Positions 1-9,001 are shown, counted from the stretch's first letter. The stretch: 64,000 bases of DNA from Acidobacteriota bacterium (GCA_013286465.1 JABDFR010000004.1:16659-80658); one strand, 5' to 3'. The notes: generated by a model from the letters alone, not told the origin. Translations and numbers: made by a program.

Positions 1-555
1 TCCGGGCGCGGCGTGGGAATGGACGTGGTGCGCTCGAATATGAAGAAATTGAACGGCGCAGTCGAGATTGACAGCGAGCTGGGCAAGGGTTCCTGCATTC
101 GTCTGCGGCTGCCGCTTACTTTGGCGATTCTTCCCGTGCTGCTGGTTTCCGCCGGGGTGGAAACTTACGCGCTTCCACTGCGCTCGGTGGTCGAAACGAT
201 TCGCATTCGAGCCTCGGAAATTCACCGCGCGAACGGGACCGATATGCTGCGTCTGCGGGACCGCATGATTCCAGTCTGCTGGCTGCATCAAGCGATCGGC
301 TTGCCGACGAAGGCGCGATCGCCCGAGACTCTGCTGCGCGTCGTGGTGCTCACCGCCGGGCAGCGCAGGGTCGGCTTGGTCGTTGACCAGTTGGTGGGCC
401 AAGAAGAAACGGTCATTAAATCCGTGAGTTCGCACCTGCGGAATGTTCCTGGTCTGGCTGGGGCGACGATCAGCGGGGATGGCGAAGTGCGGCTGATTCT
501 CGATCCCGCGGGACTTCTTAGTCATATTGAAGAAAGCCTAAGCGTACGGAGCTGA
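1..555 (+). CDS. cheA: Chemotaxis histidine kinase CheA, 3' end (partial)
   Basis: The reading frame is open at the left window edge, so only the last 184 codons are present. The first residues, SGRGVGMDVV, are the G2 box that ends the ATP-binding domain of CheA. The sequence then runs through the end of the HATPase fold (ELGKGSCIRLRLPLTLAI) into a complete CheW-like P5 domain that couples the kinase to receptors. The stop lies 5 bp before cheR, so the genes form an operon. The GTG at position 13 is inside the G2 box and is not a start. The missing part should hold the Hpt, dimerisation and most of the ATPase domains. Confidence 0.93.
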   Translation, partial: SGRGVGMDVVRSNMKKLNGAVEIDSELGKGSCIRLRLPLTLAILPVLLVSAGVETYALPLRSVVETIRIRASEIHRANGTDMLRLRDRMIPVCWLHQAIGLPTKARSPETLLRVVVLTAGQRRVGLVVDQLVGQEETVIKSVSSHLRNVPGLAGATISGDGEVRLILDPAGLLSHIEESLSVRS

Positions 556-560
556 ATCGC

Positions 561-1469
561 ATGCCTATTGAAAAACTAGCGGCTCCGATGCCAGATACGC
601 ACGAGGAAGACCTGAAGGATCCCGCCCTGGCGAAGATTCGCGACTTGATTTACCGCATGTCGGGAATCTTTCAGACCGATAACAAGTTTTATCTGCTGGC
701 GAACCGCTGCCAGCGGCGCATGGCCGCGCTCAAATCGGGCACGTTTGGGGACTATCTTGAGTATCTCACCACGCGTCCCAATCGCGATGCCGAGATGCGC
801 GCGCTGCTCAACGAAATCACCATCGGTGAGACCTGCTTTTTCCGGAACCAGCCGCAACTGGACGCGGTCCTCAAAGTCATCCTTCCCAAACTGACGGCGA
901 TGAAGTCCAAGCAATCGTTCAAGAAAATTCGCGTGTGGAGCGCGGGGTGTTCGACGGGCGAAGAGCCTTACACGCTCTCGATCCTTTTTCTGGACCAGCT
1001 GGCGTACAAACTCAAAGGCTGGTCCGCGGAAATTGTGGCCACCGATCTGAACGATAATTCGCTGGTGAAATGCCGCGAAGGCAATTATTCCGACTATGCC
1101 TTGCGCAACACCACTCGCGATTGGCGCGATAAATACTTCGAGCCGGTCGACCAGCTTTTCCGGGTGAAAGAGGAAGTGCGCGCGCTGGTGAAATTCGAGC
1201 GCTTGAATCTTCAGGATCAGGCCAAGATTTTATTTATGAAGGGCTTCGACATTATTTTCTGCTGCAACGTGCTGATCTACTTCGATGGCACTTCGAAGCG
1301 CAGGACCGTCGAGCATTTCTATAATGCTTTGCTGCCGGGCGGATATTTCTTTCTGGGGCACTCGGAATCGCTGTATGGCATCAACGACCGCCTGCGCTTG
1401 GTGCATTTTCCCAATGCCACGTCGTACTACAAGCCGATTCCGGGCGAGCCTGCGGGAGAAGCGCAATGA
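561..1469 (+). CDS. cheR: Chemotaxis protein methyltransferase CheR
   Basis: A 302-residue SAM-dependent O-methyltransferase that methylates glutamates on chemoreceptors. The N-terminal all-helical CheR domain (about residues 25-80) is followed by the Rossmann-type catalytic domain with the SAM-binding stretch VWSAGCSTGEEPYTL and the downstream IIFCCNVLIYF segment. The length fits single-domain CheR without TPRs. It sits between cheA and an HDOD gene, and its TGA overlaps the next ATG (ATGA), which indicates translational coupling. Confidence 0.95.
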   Translation: MPIEKLAAPMPDTHEEDLKDPALAKIRDLIYRMSGIFQTDNKFYLLANRCQRRMAALKSGTFGDYLEYLTTRPNRDAEMRALLNEITIGETCFFRNQPQLDAVLKVILPKLTAMKSKQSFKKIRVWSAGCSTGEEPYTLSILFLDQLAYKLKGWSAEIVATDLNDNSLVKCREGNYSDYALRNTTRDWRDKYFEPVDQLFRVKEEVRALVKFERLNLQDQAKILFMKGFDIIFCCNVLIYFDGTSKRRTVEHFYNALLPGGYFFLGHSESLYGINDRLRLVHFPNATSYYKPIPGEPAGEAQ

Positions 1470-2371
1470 ATACAGCGACGAGCGAACTCCTGAACCGCAA
1501 AGTGGGCGAACTCCATAACTTGCCCGCGATGCCGGCGGTGCTGCGATCGCTCAGTGAATGCTTGAGCCAGGACGCCGAAATGGTGAGCATCGATAAAGTG
1601 GTGGACCTGATTTCGTATGACAAATCGCTGGCCGGGCAATGCTTGCGGATGGCGAACTCCGCGCTGTTTCAACGGAAGTCCAATATTGCGTCGATTCGCG
1701 AGGCGGTGGTCGCGTTGGGGATCCGAAATATACGCGATCTGGTTTATTCCGTCAGTCTGCCGAAGCTTTTCGCGGGCACCAAGCACGGCATGGCTCCCGT
1801 TACGTTCTGGCGGCACGCGCTGGGCACCGCGCTGATCAGCCAGCATTTCGCCTACCGGCTGGGCATCAAGCCTCAGGAGAGATTTTATTTGGCCGGGCTG
1901 CTGCACGACATCGGAATTCTGGTGAATGCCCTGCTATTTCCGAAAGAGTTCGGAGAAATTTTGGAGGCTGCCAGGGAATCGCAAACGCCGCTTTGCGAAG
2001 TGGAGCAGCGCGTGCTTGGGTTTACGCATTGCGAAAGCGGGCGAATTCTAGCCGATATTTGGAAGTTGCCGGAGGACGTGTGCAGCGCGATCGAGTTTCA
2101 TCATCAACTGCCGAACGAGGAGCACGACCCCGAAACCGTCGCAGTGGTCTACCTGGCCGATCTGCTGTGCCGGTTGCGAGGGCTCGGTTACGGGTACTAC
2201 GAAGCGCGGGGATTCGATTTGGCGTCGGAGCCATCGTGGCAATTGCTGGCGGCAAAATACCCGGCGGCACTGCGGCTGGATATGGCGCGATTTACCTTTG
2301 AGCTGGACGGCTTCGCCGTGGAGGTCGAGGCGTTGGTCGATTCCATTTTTTCCACGGAGCGGCACTCATGA
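1466..2371 (+). CDS. HDOD domain protein
   Basis: A 301-residue protein that is almost entirely an HDOD domain, an HD-related fold usually lacking nuclease or phosphodiesterase activity and used in signalling scaffolds. The N-terminal HDOD signature (LHNLPAMPAVLRSLSECL) and the HD-like AGLLHDIGILVNALL segment are clear. It starts inside the cheR stop codon and precedes cheY, so it probably acts with this chemosensory pathway. Its molecular role cannot be read from the sequence. Confidence 0.85.
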   Translation: MNTATSELLNRKVGELHNLPAMPAVLRSLSECLSQDAEMVSIDKVVDLISYDKSLAGQCLRMANSALFQRKSNIASIREAVVALGIRNIRDLVYSVSLPKLFAGTKHGMAPVTFWRHALGTALISQHFAYRLGIKPQERFYLAGLLHDIGILVNALLFPKEFGEILEAARESQTPLCEVEQRVLGFTHCESGRILADIWKLPEDVCSAIEFHHQLPNEEHDPETVAVVYLADLLCRLRGLGYGYYEARGFDLASEPSWQLLAAKYPAALRLDMARFTFELDGFAVEVEALVDSIFSTERHS

Positions 2372-2418
2372 GTGCGCTCCGCGCCCAGGGCCATCTCAAG
2401 TGATTCTAGGAGAGAGTC

Positions 2419-2805
2419 GTGAAGAAACTTAAAGTTCTCATCGTGGACGATTCCGCGGTCATGCGCAAAATCGTCGAACGGGCATTGCGTCAGGCGGGAC
2501 TCGAAATTGGCGAGGTGCTGGAAGCCAGCAACGGGGCCGAGGCGCTCGTCGAGGTCGAAAAGGGTTCGTTGGACATCATTTTGAGCGATATCAATATGCC
2601 GGTGATGGACGGCCTCGAGTTTCTAAAGAATCTATCGAAGGTCGAAGCCGGCAAGGGCGTACCCGTCGTCATGATTACCACCGAAGGGAGCGAAGCTCGG
2701 GTGGTCGAAGCACTCTCGGTGGGTGCCAAGGGTTATATCCGAAAACCATTCACGCCGGAGCAGGTCAAAGAGCGAGTGGCGCCGCTAATCGGAGTCTTGA
2801 AATGA
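2419..2805 (+). CDS. cheY: CheY-like single-domain response regulator
   Basis: 128 residues, a stand-alone receiver domain. The acidic pair D10/D11, the phospho-acceptor D57 (LSDINMPVMDG), T87/T88 and the conserved K109 (IRKPF) are all present, so it should accept phosphate from CheA. It begins with GTG at 2419 behind an AGGAGAG ribosome-binding site. The stop overlaps the cheX start. No output domain is present, so the target is the flagellar or pilus motor or another protein outside the window. Confidence 0.93.
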   Translation: MKKLKVLIVDDSAVMRKIVERALRQAGLEIGEVLEASNGAEALVEVEKGSLDIILSDINMPVMDGLEFLKNLSKVEAGKGVPVVMITTEGSEARVVEALSVGAKGYIRKPFTPEQVKERVAPLIGVLK

Positions 2806-3296
2806 GCTCAACGATGAATCGCACCTCCGCTGCTACGGTTCGTCCCGAGGCCGGTTGGAAGTCCATTCTGGAATGCGCGGCGCTGGAAGTGTTTCAAATG
2901 ATGGCGGGCGCCGACCTGCAACAAGTGCCATCGCCGCCCGATGAACCGAGCGGGCAGCACACCGCCATGGTCGGGCTGGCCGGCGCGCTTTGCGGCATGC
3001 TCACGATTCGTCTCGGCGATAGTACGGCCTCGAAGCTCGCCTCGTTTATGCTCGGTGGCGACGCTGCGTCCAATCAATCCACGATTCGCGATGCGCTCGG
3101 GGAGCTGTGCAACATGGTCGCAGGCAATTTCAAATCGAAAATCAGCACGCTTGCCGATCATTGCATGCTTTCCGTGCCCACGGTGATTTCCGGGGAGGAT
3201 TATGTGATGGAAGCGGCTGAGCCGAGCGAGGGCTTTCGAGTAGCGCTTTCTCTGGACGGCCAGCTCATCTGGGTTTCGATCGTGATTCACACTTAG
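2802..3296 (+). CDS. cheX: CheX/CheC-type chemotaxis phosphatase
   Basis: 164 residues. The CheC/CheX/FliY phosphatase motif D-x3-E-x2-N is present as DALGELCN with catalytic E101 and N104, and a downstream proline follows as expected (VPTVISG). Members dephosphorylate CheY-P and end the signal. The ATG overlaps the cheY stop (ATGA), which pairs the regulator with its phosphatase. Last gene of the chemotaxis operon; about 110 bp separate it from the tRNA promoter. Confidence 0.85.
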   Translation: MSSTMNRTSAATVRPEAGWKSILECAALEVFQMMAGADLQQVPSPPDEPSGQHTAMVGLAGALCGMLTIRLGDSTASKLASFMLGGDAASNQSTIRDALGELCNMVAGNFKSKISTLADHCMLSVPTVISGEDYVMEAAEPSEGFRVALSLDGQLIWVSIVIHT

Positions 3297-3408
3297 ACTC
3301 GAGAGTAGTAGGCGTAACCCAAATCTGGAATTAGCCGACGCGGTAATTTCACGCCGCTGCAATCCCTTATTCTCCGCACGAAAGCGGATTTCCATCCTCG
3401 CTGCCCGG

Positions 3409-3437
3409 TTGACGAAGTTTGGGCCTCCCGTTAAACT
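3409..3437 (+). promoter_or_regulatory. Sigma-70 promoter of tRNA-Gln
   Basis: TTGACG (3409-3414), a 17-nt spacer, then TAAACT (3432-3437). The expected transcription start near 3444 is about 40 nt upstream of the mature tRNA 5' end. Confidence 0.55.
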
Positions 3438-3482
3438 AAATTTGGGTCGCGCGAGCGGCCCGCTTTTGTTTTCCGCACCGGT

Positions 3483-3557
3483 TGGGAGGTCGTACAATTG
3501 GCAGTACATCAGATTCTGGATCTGATTATCCTGGTTCGAGTCCAGGCCTCCCAGCCA
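3483..3557 (+). tRNA. tRNA-Gln (anticodon CTG)
   Basis: A complete cloverleaf can be folded by eye. The acceptor stem is TGGGAGG (3483-3489) with CCTCCCA (3547-3553). The D-arm has a GTAC/GTAC stem. The anticodon stem TCAGA/TCTGA encloses the loop TTCTGGA with anticodon CTG at 3516-3518. The T-stem CCTGG/CCAGG encloses TTCGAGT. The discriminator is G and an encoded CCA ends at 3557. It reads the CAG glutamine codon. Confidence 0.95.
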
Positions 3558-3609
3558 ATCTAGCGGCAACCCCGAAAAGCCACTCAAATCATGCGGGCCG
3601 GGAGGATTT

Positions 3610-4224
3610 ATGTATGCCAAAACAGTTGCAGCCCTGGCCGCGATCGCGTTACTGATGCCGGGCTCATTTTCACTCGCGAACGATCCAGGTTGCATATCGG
3701 CCACACAAATCAAGCTCATCACGCCATTTCAATCCGGCAATCTGGGAATTGGTTTTGCGGTCACTGCTCGCGGGGATGGCGAATGCTTTGCGCGTTCTGC
3801 GGCAATTCCCGGCCGGCCGGATGCCTGGCGTTGCTCGATCGGGAATGCGATCCATGATCCTTGTCTGCAGAATATTCTTGGCGATTCGAAAGTGCTCGCT
3901 TGTCCGGACACTCCCTGGTCCGCCAACGTGAGTCTTCTTGCTTTGACGCGACCGTTGCCTGCTGATCCGTCTATCAATGACGGCGCGCAAAAGTCGCTGA
4001 AGGACACTGTGCCGTGGGCGCTGGAGATGGCGAATGGGCAGCGCTGCACGTTGTTCACCGGAGCGACTGCGCCGATCGCGGGCATGCGCATCAATTACGG
4101 CTGCCCCGGCGGATTCATCGCGGTCGGGAATATCGATCGCAGCCGTGCGGACTGGCGGATTTTCTTTCAGGGAGAGAAATCGATATCGCTGGAACTGACG
4201 GATATTGCCGTCGCGTGGTATTAG
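3610..4224 (+). CDS. Secreted cysteine-rich protein of unknown function
   Basis: 204 residues with a clear Sec signal peptide (first about 23 residues, ending near SFSLAND). The ATG at 3610 follows GGGAGG at a good distance. The mature part has seven cysteines, several in short patches (GECF, WRCS, DPCL, LACP), which suggests disulfides in the periplasm or outside the cell. No catalytic motif is recognised. It stands alone between the tRNA gene and the convergent nagB gene, which ends 7 bp beyond its stop. Confidence 0.75.
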   Translation: MYAKTVAALAAIALLMPGSFSLANDPGCISATQIKLITPFQSGNLGIGFAVTARGDGECFARSAAIPGRPDAWRCSIGNAIHDPCLQNILGDSKVLACPDTPWSANVSLLALTRPLPADPSINDGAQKSLKDTVPWALEMANGQRCTLFTGATAPIAGMRINYGCPGGFIAVGNIDRSRADWRIFFQGEKSISLELTDIAVAWY

Positions 4225-4231
4225 CCGGCGC

Positions 4232-5026
4232 TCACCAAAGGCGCTTGGGGGTCAATTTCGCCGTCATTTCCATCACGCGGCGATAGTAGTCGCACTGAGA
4301 TAATTCTCTCGCCGCGTCCTCGTCCACAACGAAAGTCACATCCGGATGCAGCTGCAGCGCCGAAGCGCTCACCGACGCGGTGATTGGCCCTTCGATGGCT
4401 TTCGCCACGGCTTTGGCTTTTGCTTTTCCGGAGGCGATCAGCATGATGTGGCGCGCTTCGAGAATAGTGCCGATTCCCATGGTGATTGCGGCGGTGGGCA
4501 TTTCTTCGCCGCGCGCGAAATCGCGGCAATTGTCGGCGAGCGTCGAGCGGCTCAAAGTCTTGGGGCGAGTGCGCGAGGCGAGGCTTGAGGACGGCTCGTT
4601 GAAACCAATGTGGCCATCACGCCCGATCCCGAGGACCTGCAAGTCGATGCCGCCTGCCTCGCGAATAGCCGCTTCGTAGCTGGCGCAATATTCCTCGTAG
4701 CCGGTTTGAATGCTGCCGTCGGGAATGTGGATCTGGGCCGGCGGAATATTGACGTGGGAGAAAAAATTCTGGTGCATGAAGCTGTGAAAGCTGTGCGGAT
4801 GGTCGGGAGCCAGGCCGATGTACTCGTCGAGATTGAAGGTCACTACCTTCGAAAAATCCAGAGCCTCCTCGCGATGCATGCGCGACAGCTCGCGATACAT
4901 TCCGATAGTCGTGCCGCCGGTGGCCAAACCGAGGACCAAAGCAGGATCGCGTCGCACCCACGCGGCGATAATCCGCGCCGCCGCTGTACTCACGCAATGA
5001 TAGTCAGTCTGCAAAAGGACGAGCAT
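4232..5026 (-). CDS. nagB: Glucosamine-6-phosphate deaminase NagB
   Basis: 264 residues, the usual length. Converts glucosamine 6-phosphate to fructose 6-phosphate and ammonia, feeding amino sugars into glycolysis. The phosphate-binding loop GLATGGTTIGMY, the FNLDEYIGL segment with the first active-site aspartate, and the GRDGHIGFNEP motif with the catalytic Asp, His and Glu are intact. ATG is preceded by GAGGTG. No nagA lies in the window. The gene diverges from the nucleotidyltransferase gene across a repeat-filled spacer. Confidence 0.94.
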   Translation of the reverse strand: MLVLLQTDYHCVSTAAARIIAAWVRRDPALVLGLATGGTTIGMYRELSRMHREEALDFSKVVTFNLDEYIGLAPDHPHSFHSFMHQNFFSHVNIPPAQIHIPDGSIQTGYEEYCASYEAAIREAGGIDLQVLGIGRDGHIGFNEPSSSLASRTRPKTLSRSTLADNCRDFARGEEMPTAAITMGIGTILEARHIMLIASGKAKAKAVAKAIEGPITASVSASALQLHPDVTFVVDEDAARELSQCDYYRRVMEMTAKLTPKRLW

Positions 5027-5073
5027 GCCAGAATCACCTCGACGGCCGCTATTCTACCGGAATTGCGCCGCAC

Positions 5074-5114
5074 TTGTAGGGGAGGCGTGTTTAGGCCCTC
5101 CCGCTTTTCGGCCC
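5074..5114 (+). repeat. Dispersed hairpin repeat R1, copy 1
   Basis: Begins TTGTAGGGGAGGCG and ends CCCGCTTTTCGGCCC. The GGGAGG...CCTCCC core can fold on itself. It pairs with the inverted copy at 5222-5262. Related copies lie at 32591, 44184, 47583 and 61757. Confidence 0.7.
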
Positions 5115-5221
5115 AGTGCGCCCTGACCACAACATCGCAACTTCCAGAATTGCCGCGGCGCGCTCGGTGCAGACGGCCGTTCCATGGAAATTTTTGGAAC
5201 GCCTCAATCTCGCCACGAAGA

Positions 5222-5262
5222 GGGCCGAAAAGCGGGACGGCTAAAGGCGCCTCCCCTACAAA
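5222..5262 (-). repeat. Dispersed hairpin repeat R1, copy 2 (inverted)
   Basis: Reverse complement of copy 1 with a few differences. The two arms are about 107 bp apart, so the whole 5074-5262 block could form a long stem. It fills most of the nagB-nucleotidyltransferase spacer (5027-5301), where no other feature is seen. Confidence 0.7.
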
Positions 5263-5301
5263 ACCATCCTCATTACGACTATTATCCTCGACTGCAGAAT
5301 T

Positions 5302-6006
5302 ATGGCATCGGAAACTAACATCCAGGCTGCAATCCTGGCCGGCGGACTTGGCAAACGGATGCGGCCGCTTACCGAATCCATGCCCAAACCGATGATCGAA
5401 GTGCGCGGCAAACCATTCCTTCATCATCAATTTGAGTTGCTGCGCTCCTTCGACATCCGGCGCATCGTCTTGCTGGTTGCTTACCTTGGCGATCAAATTG
5501 AAAGACATTTCGGCGACGGTTCCACACTCGGGTTGCATCTGAGTTACTCGCACGAGCCGGAGCCTCTCGGAACCGGGGGCGCGCTGAAAAATGCCGCGGC
5601 GATGCTGGATGAGGAATTTCTACTGCTCAACGGCGACACATACCTCGCCATTGATTACGCGGCGCTTGCGAAGACGTTTCGTGCGAGTGGGGCCCTGGCC
5701 ATGATCGTCGCGTATGGAAATACTGATGCGCGAGTGCCCAGCAATCTGGCACTCTCTGCCGACGGCGGCGTGGCAGTGTATCGCAAGCGCGATCCAAGCG
5801 GCCTCACGCACGTGGACTCCGGCGTGATTGCGCTGCGCCGCGGGGTGCTCGCGGAAATTCCGGCCGGCTGCAAATGCTCGCTCGAAGAGGAAATCTTTCC
5901 CAAGCTGATCGAAAGAGGCCAAATGGAAGCGTGGGTCACAACCGAGCCGTTTTACGACATGGGCAGTCCGGCAGGACTTGAGGCCTTGGCAAAGAGGCTC
6001 GGATGA
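5302..6006 (+). CDS. Sugar-1-phosphate nucleotidyltransferase (HddC-like)
   Basis: 234 residues. The N-terminal signature AILAGGLGKRMRPLTESMPK (residues 10-29) and the metal-binding GDT at about 111-113 mark a GT-A-type NDP-sugar pyrophosphorylase that activates a sugar 1-phosphate with NTP. Next to an HddA-like kinase and a GmhA-like isomerase, the likely substrate is D-glycero-alpha-D-manno-heptose 1-phosphate with GTP (HddC). A mannose- or glucose-1-phosphate enzyme cannot be excluded. The stop overlaps the kinase ATG by 4 bp. No strong ribosome-binding site precedes ATG 5302. Confidence 0.85.
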   Translation: MASETNIQAAILAGGLGKRMRPLTESMPKPMIEVRGKPFLHHQFELLRSFDIRRIVLLVAYLGDQIERHFGDGSTLGLHLSYSHEPEPLGTGGALKNAAAMLDEEFLLLNGDTYLAIDYAALAKTFRASGALAMIVAYGNTDARVPSNLALSADGGVAVYRKRDPSGLTHVDSGVIALRRGVLAEIPAGCKCSLEEEIFPKLIERGQMEAWVTTEPFYDMGSPAGLEALAKRLG

Positions 6007-7028
6007 TTCTTTCGAAAACTCCCTTTCGAATCAGTTTCGCGGGCGGCGGCAGCGATTTGCCGGATTTTTATCGACGTCGCGCGGGCGCGGTAGTGAGCAC
6101 CACGATCGACAAGGCCATGTACCTCGCCATCCATCCCTATTTCCACGACAAAATTCGCATCAAGTATTCGCGCACCGAAGACGTTATGAAAGTTTCCGAT
6201 ATCGAACATCCGCTGGTGCGCGAATGTTTGCGCGTTGTCGGCCTCGGCAGTGGAATGGAGATTGCCAGCTTCGCCGACGTGCCCGCGGGAACGGGCATGG
6301 GCTCGAGCAGCGCGTTCACGGTAGGTCTGCTGCACGCGCTCGAAGGACTGGCTGGAAAAAAACCGAGTGCGGAAGAACTTGCCGTCGCCGCTTGTGATAT
6401 CGAGATCGCGCGAGTGAAGGAGCCGATTGGCAAGCAGGATCAGTATGCGTCGGCGTTTGGTGGATTGAATTTAATTCGATTTCACCCTGATGAGCGCGTC
6501 GAAGTACGGCCGATCGCTTGCTCGGACGCAACGCGCACGGCGCTTGAGCACCGCCTCATGCTTTTCTACATCGGCCGGGAGCGCCCCGCGAGCACCATCC
6601 TTGCCGAGCAATCGCGCAACATGTCCGACAAAGAGAAGTTCTCGCGCGTCACAAAAATGGCCGGTTTGGCCGAAGATCTTTGCCGCGCCCTTGAAAAAAA
6701 CAATCTCGATTCATTTGGAGAAATGTTGCACCAGGGCTGGCTCCTGAAATCGACTTTGGCGCAGGGAATTACCAACGAAGGAATCGATTCGTATTACCAA
6801 CTTGCTCGCGAAGCAGGAGCGCAAGGCGGCAAACTTCTAGGCGCGGGCGGCGGCGGATTTCTGCTCGTTTACGCGCCGCCCGAAAAGCAACCGGACGTCC
6901 GCGCCGCTCTCCGCGAGTTGCGCGAAATGCCCTTCGCGATGACTCGCGAAGGCTCGAAAATCATTTACAGCGACGGCCAGCACGGCCCCATCCTCGCGCG
7001 CTCCGAATTCATCGATCATTTGAATTGA
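6003..7028 (+). CDS. hddA: GHMP kinase, D-glycero-D-manno-heptose 7-phosphate kinase-like (HddA)
   Basis: 341 residues, the usual HddA length. The N-terminal SFAGGGSDLPDFY segment and the GHMP ATP loop at about 94-104 (PAGTGMGSSSA) are diagnostic, and the C-terminal glycine-rich motif (KLLGAGGGGFLLVY) is intact. HddA phosphorylates the anomeric position of heptose 7-phosphate to give the 1,7-bisphosphate. It overlaps the nucleotidyltransferase gene by 4 bp, so the two are co-translated. Fucokinase-like activity is a weaker alternative. Confidence 0.85.
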   Translation: MILSKTPFRISFAGGGSDLPDFYRRRAGAVVSTTIDKAMYLAIHPYFHDKIRIKYSRTEDVMKVSDIEHPLVRECLRVVGLGSGMEIASFADVPAGTGMGSSSAFTVGLLHALEGLAGKKPSAEELAVAACDIEIARVKEPIGKQDQYASAFGGLNLIRFHPDERVEVRPIACSDATRTALEHRLMLFYIGRERPASTILAEQSRNMSDKEKFSRVTKMAGLAEDLCRALEKNNLDSFGEMLHQGWLLKSTLAQGITNEGIDSYYQLAREAGAQGGKLLGAGGGGFLLVYAPPEKQPDVRAALRELREMPFAMTREGSKIIYSDGQHGPILARSEFIDHLN

Positions 7029-7100
7029 CTGACACGGCTCGATTCGATGGCGCGAAGCTACATGACACCATAAGATAAGTTGTGCCATAATACGCGCACT

Positions 7101-8252
7101 ATGAATACCCAGCCTGAGACGTACCCTCGCAAGTACTGGTGTGTTCGCGCTCGCTCATTTCCCGTGACTGCTGGACTCGTTCTGGTTTTACTCGTACTTG
7201 CGCCAAATCTCTGCGGACAAGAGTCCGGATCGCAGATCGACGGCGTCGCGCTGGATCTGATCCAGCAGGGCGATGACGCGTTGAAGGCCGGACACTAGGA
7301 CAAAGCGGCATCCGCTTTTCGAAAAGCGAATAAATTGCGGCACGACTCGTGCTTCGAGTGCTGGATGGGGATCGCGCAGAGCGAAAGGATTTCTAGGGAT
7401 CGCATGGGTGCTTGGAAATCCGCAGGGAGGGCGCTCGATGCGGCGAAAGATGACTCGCAAAAAGCGCAGGCTCACGATCTGCGCGGTCTGGTTAAGCTCG
7501 CAGACGTTCAAGCTCGAGCCGACTCGACGCACGTAAGCGAAGAGGCTTCAGGGATGTACTTAGAATTAAAGTCGAACGCGCCACCTCTCGATAAAATTTC
7601 AAAACAGGAGATTTCGGAAGCCGATCAGGAATACCGGACTGCCGTGGAGCTCGATCGGGAAGACGCCGGGCATCACGCGGGATTGGCACGGGTTTTGTTC
7701 TTCGAATCCCGCGACGAGGACGCAAAGCGAGAAGCGCAAGCGTATCTGGAGCTTGCTCCCGACGGTCAAGACAGCCGGTGGATTCGCACCGCGCTGAAGG
7801 ATCCCCGGCGAGCGCGGAATTATTTCGCGCCGGCGTTCGTGGTCACCACGCTTTCCGGAGAGGTTATCTCGCTCGAAAGTCTGGCGGGGAAATTCGTAGT
7901 TCTCGATTTCTGGGCAAGCTGGTGCGTACCTTGCCGCGAATCCGTCGATGATCTGAAATCGCTTACGAGGAAATATTCCAAGAACAGCGTTGTATTGTTG
8001 AGCGTCAGCGCTGACCAGGATGCGCAGGAGTGGCGCGACTACATTGCGCGGCGAAAAATGGATTGGGCTCAGTACTGGGACAAGGACCTGAAAATTGGCC
8101 AACTTTTCCGTGTGCGCGAATATCCGACTTACATCGTGATTGACGGCGATGGAGTAATTCGCGACCGCATCAGGGGAAGCAACCCTGAGGAAAGCGTGGT
8201 CCACAGACTCAAGGAAGCTCTTCAGGAACTTACACCGCAAAAAGGCAGCTAG
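7101..8252 (+). pseudogene. TPR-thioredoxin (TlpA-like) gene interrupted by an in-frame TAG
   Basis: Translation from ATG 7101 gives a signal anchor (MNTQP... with a hydrophobic run ending near APNLCGQE), then the first half of a TPR, and meets TAG at 7296-7298 (codon 66). The same frame continues without a shift to 8252, first with the second half of that TPR, further helical repeats, then a redoxin domain with the WCVPC active site at about 274-278 and a cis-Pro region (REYPTYIV). The TPR context (LKAGH-stop-DKAASAF) expects Tyr, so a one-base change from TAT/TAC is likely. The downstream open part alone runs from about 7299. It splits the heptose genes. Confidence 0.8.
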
Positions 8253-8347
8253 ACAAGATACCGAGTAATTACCGCGCAGTTCCGGATTGCTCTCGCCGCA
8301 ATGCTGGTATATCTTGGAAATATCAGGCGTTCGACCGAAAGGCATCC

Positions 8348-8962
8348 GTGGGGAAAGACGGAAAAGCGGTTTCGGCTGCTCCGGCGCGTTTTTTGGCGTC
8401 GCGCGATTATATTGACGAACTGCGGGCGATTCTTGACCGGCTCGATCACGCGATGGTGGATCGCTTTACCGAGGCCATCTGGCGGGGATACGAGCAGGGC
8501 AAAACGCTTTTCATTTTCGGCAACGGCGGCAGCGCGGCGCTAGCTTCCCATCTCGCAACCGACATTGGGAAGGGAACTATTGCGGGAGCGCGCGCGCGTC
8601 TGCGAGTGATCGCGCTGACCGACAATGTTCCGTTAATGACGGCGTGGGCGAACGATAGCGGCTACGAGCATATTTTTTCGGAGCAGCTTCGCGGGCTTGT
8701 GCAGCGCGGCGATCTGGCCTTTGCAATTTCCGGCAGCGGCAATTCGAAGAATGTAGTGCTCGGGCTTGAAGCGGCGCGCGAAGCGGGTGCGACCGCGATG
8801 GTTCTCACCGGCTTCGACGGCGGCCGCGTGAAAGAGCTTTGCGAGCTGTGTCTGGTTGTGCCCTCGCATAATATGCAGCATGTGGAAGACGCGCATCTTT
8901 GTGCTGCTCACGCCATTTTCACAGCGGTACGCGAGCGCATGATGCGCCCGAGCGGAGAGTAA
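8348..8962 (+). CDS. gmhA: SIS-domain phosphosugar isomerase, phosphoheptose isomerase (GmhA) type
   Basis: 204 residues from a GTG start. The SIS-domain motif IFGNGGSAALASHLATDI is the GmhA-type phosphosugar loop, and FAISGSGNSKNVV is the second substrate loop. GmhA converts sedoheptulose 7-phosphate to D-glycero-D-manno-heptose 7-phosphate, the substrate of the HddA-like kinase upstream. The C-terminal VVPSHNMQHVEDAHL segment with acidic and His residues fits the family. The gene is 95 bp after the interrupted thioredoxin gene and 39 bp before the HAD gene. Confidence 0.85.
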   Translation: MGKDGKAVSAAPARFLASRDYIDELRAILDRLDHAMVDRFTEAIWRGYEQGKTLFIFGNGGSAALASHLATDIGKGTIAGARARLRVIALTDNVPLMTAWANDSGYEHIFSEQLRGLVQRGDLAFAISGSGNSKNVVLGLEAAREAGATAMVLTGFDGGRVKELCELCLVVPSHNMQHVEDAHLCAAHAIFTAVRERMMRPSGE

Positions 8963-9001
8963 CGCATTGATTTGCGCCGCAATTTCCTCGCGCCGGCTCG
9001 T

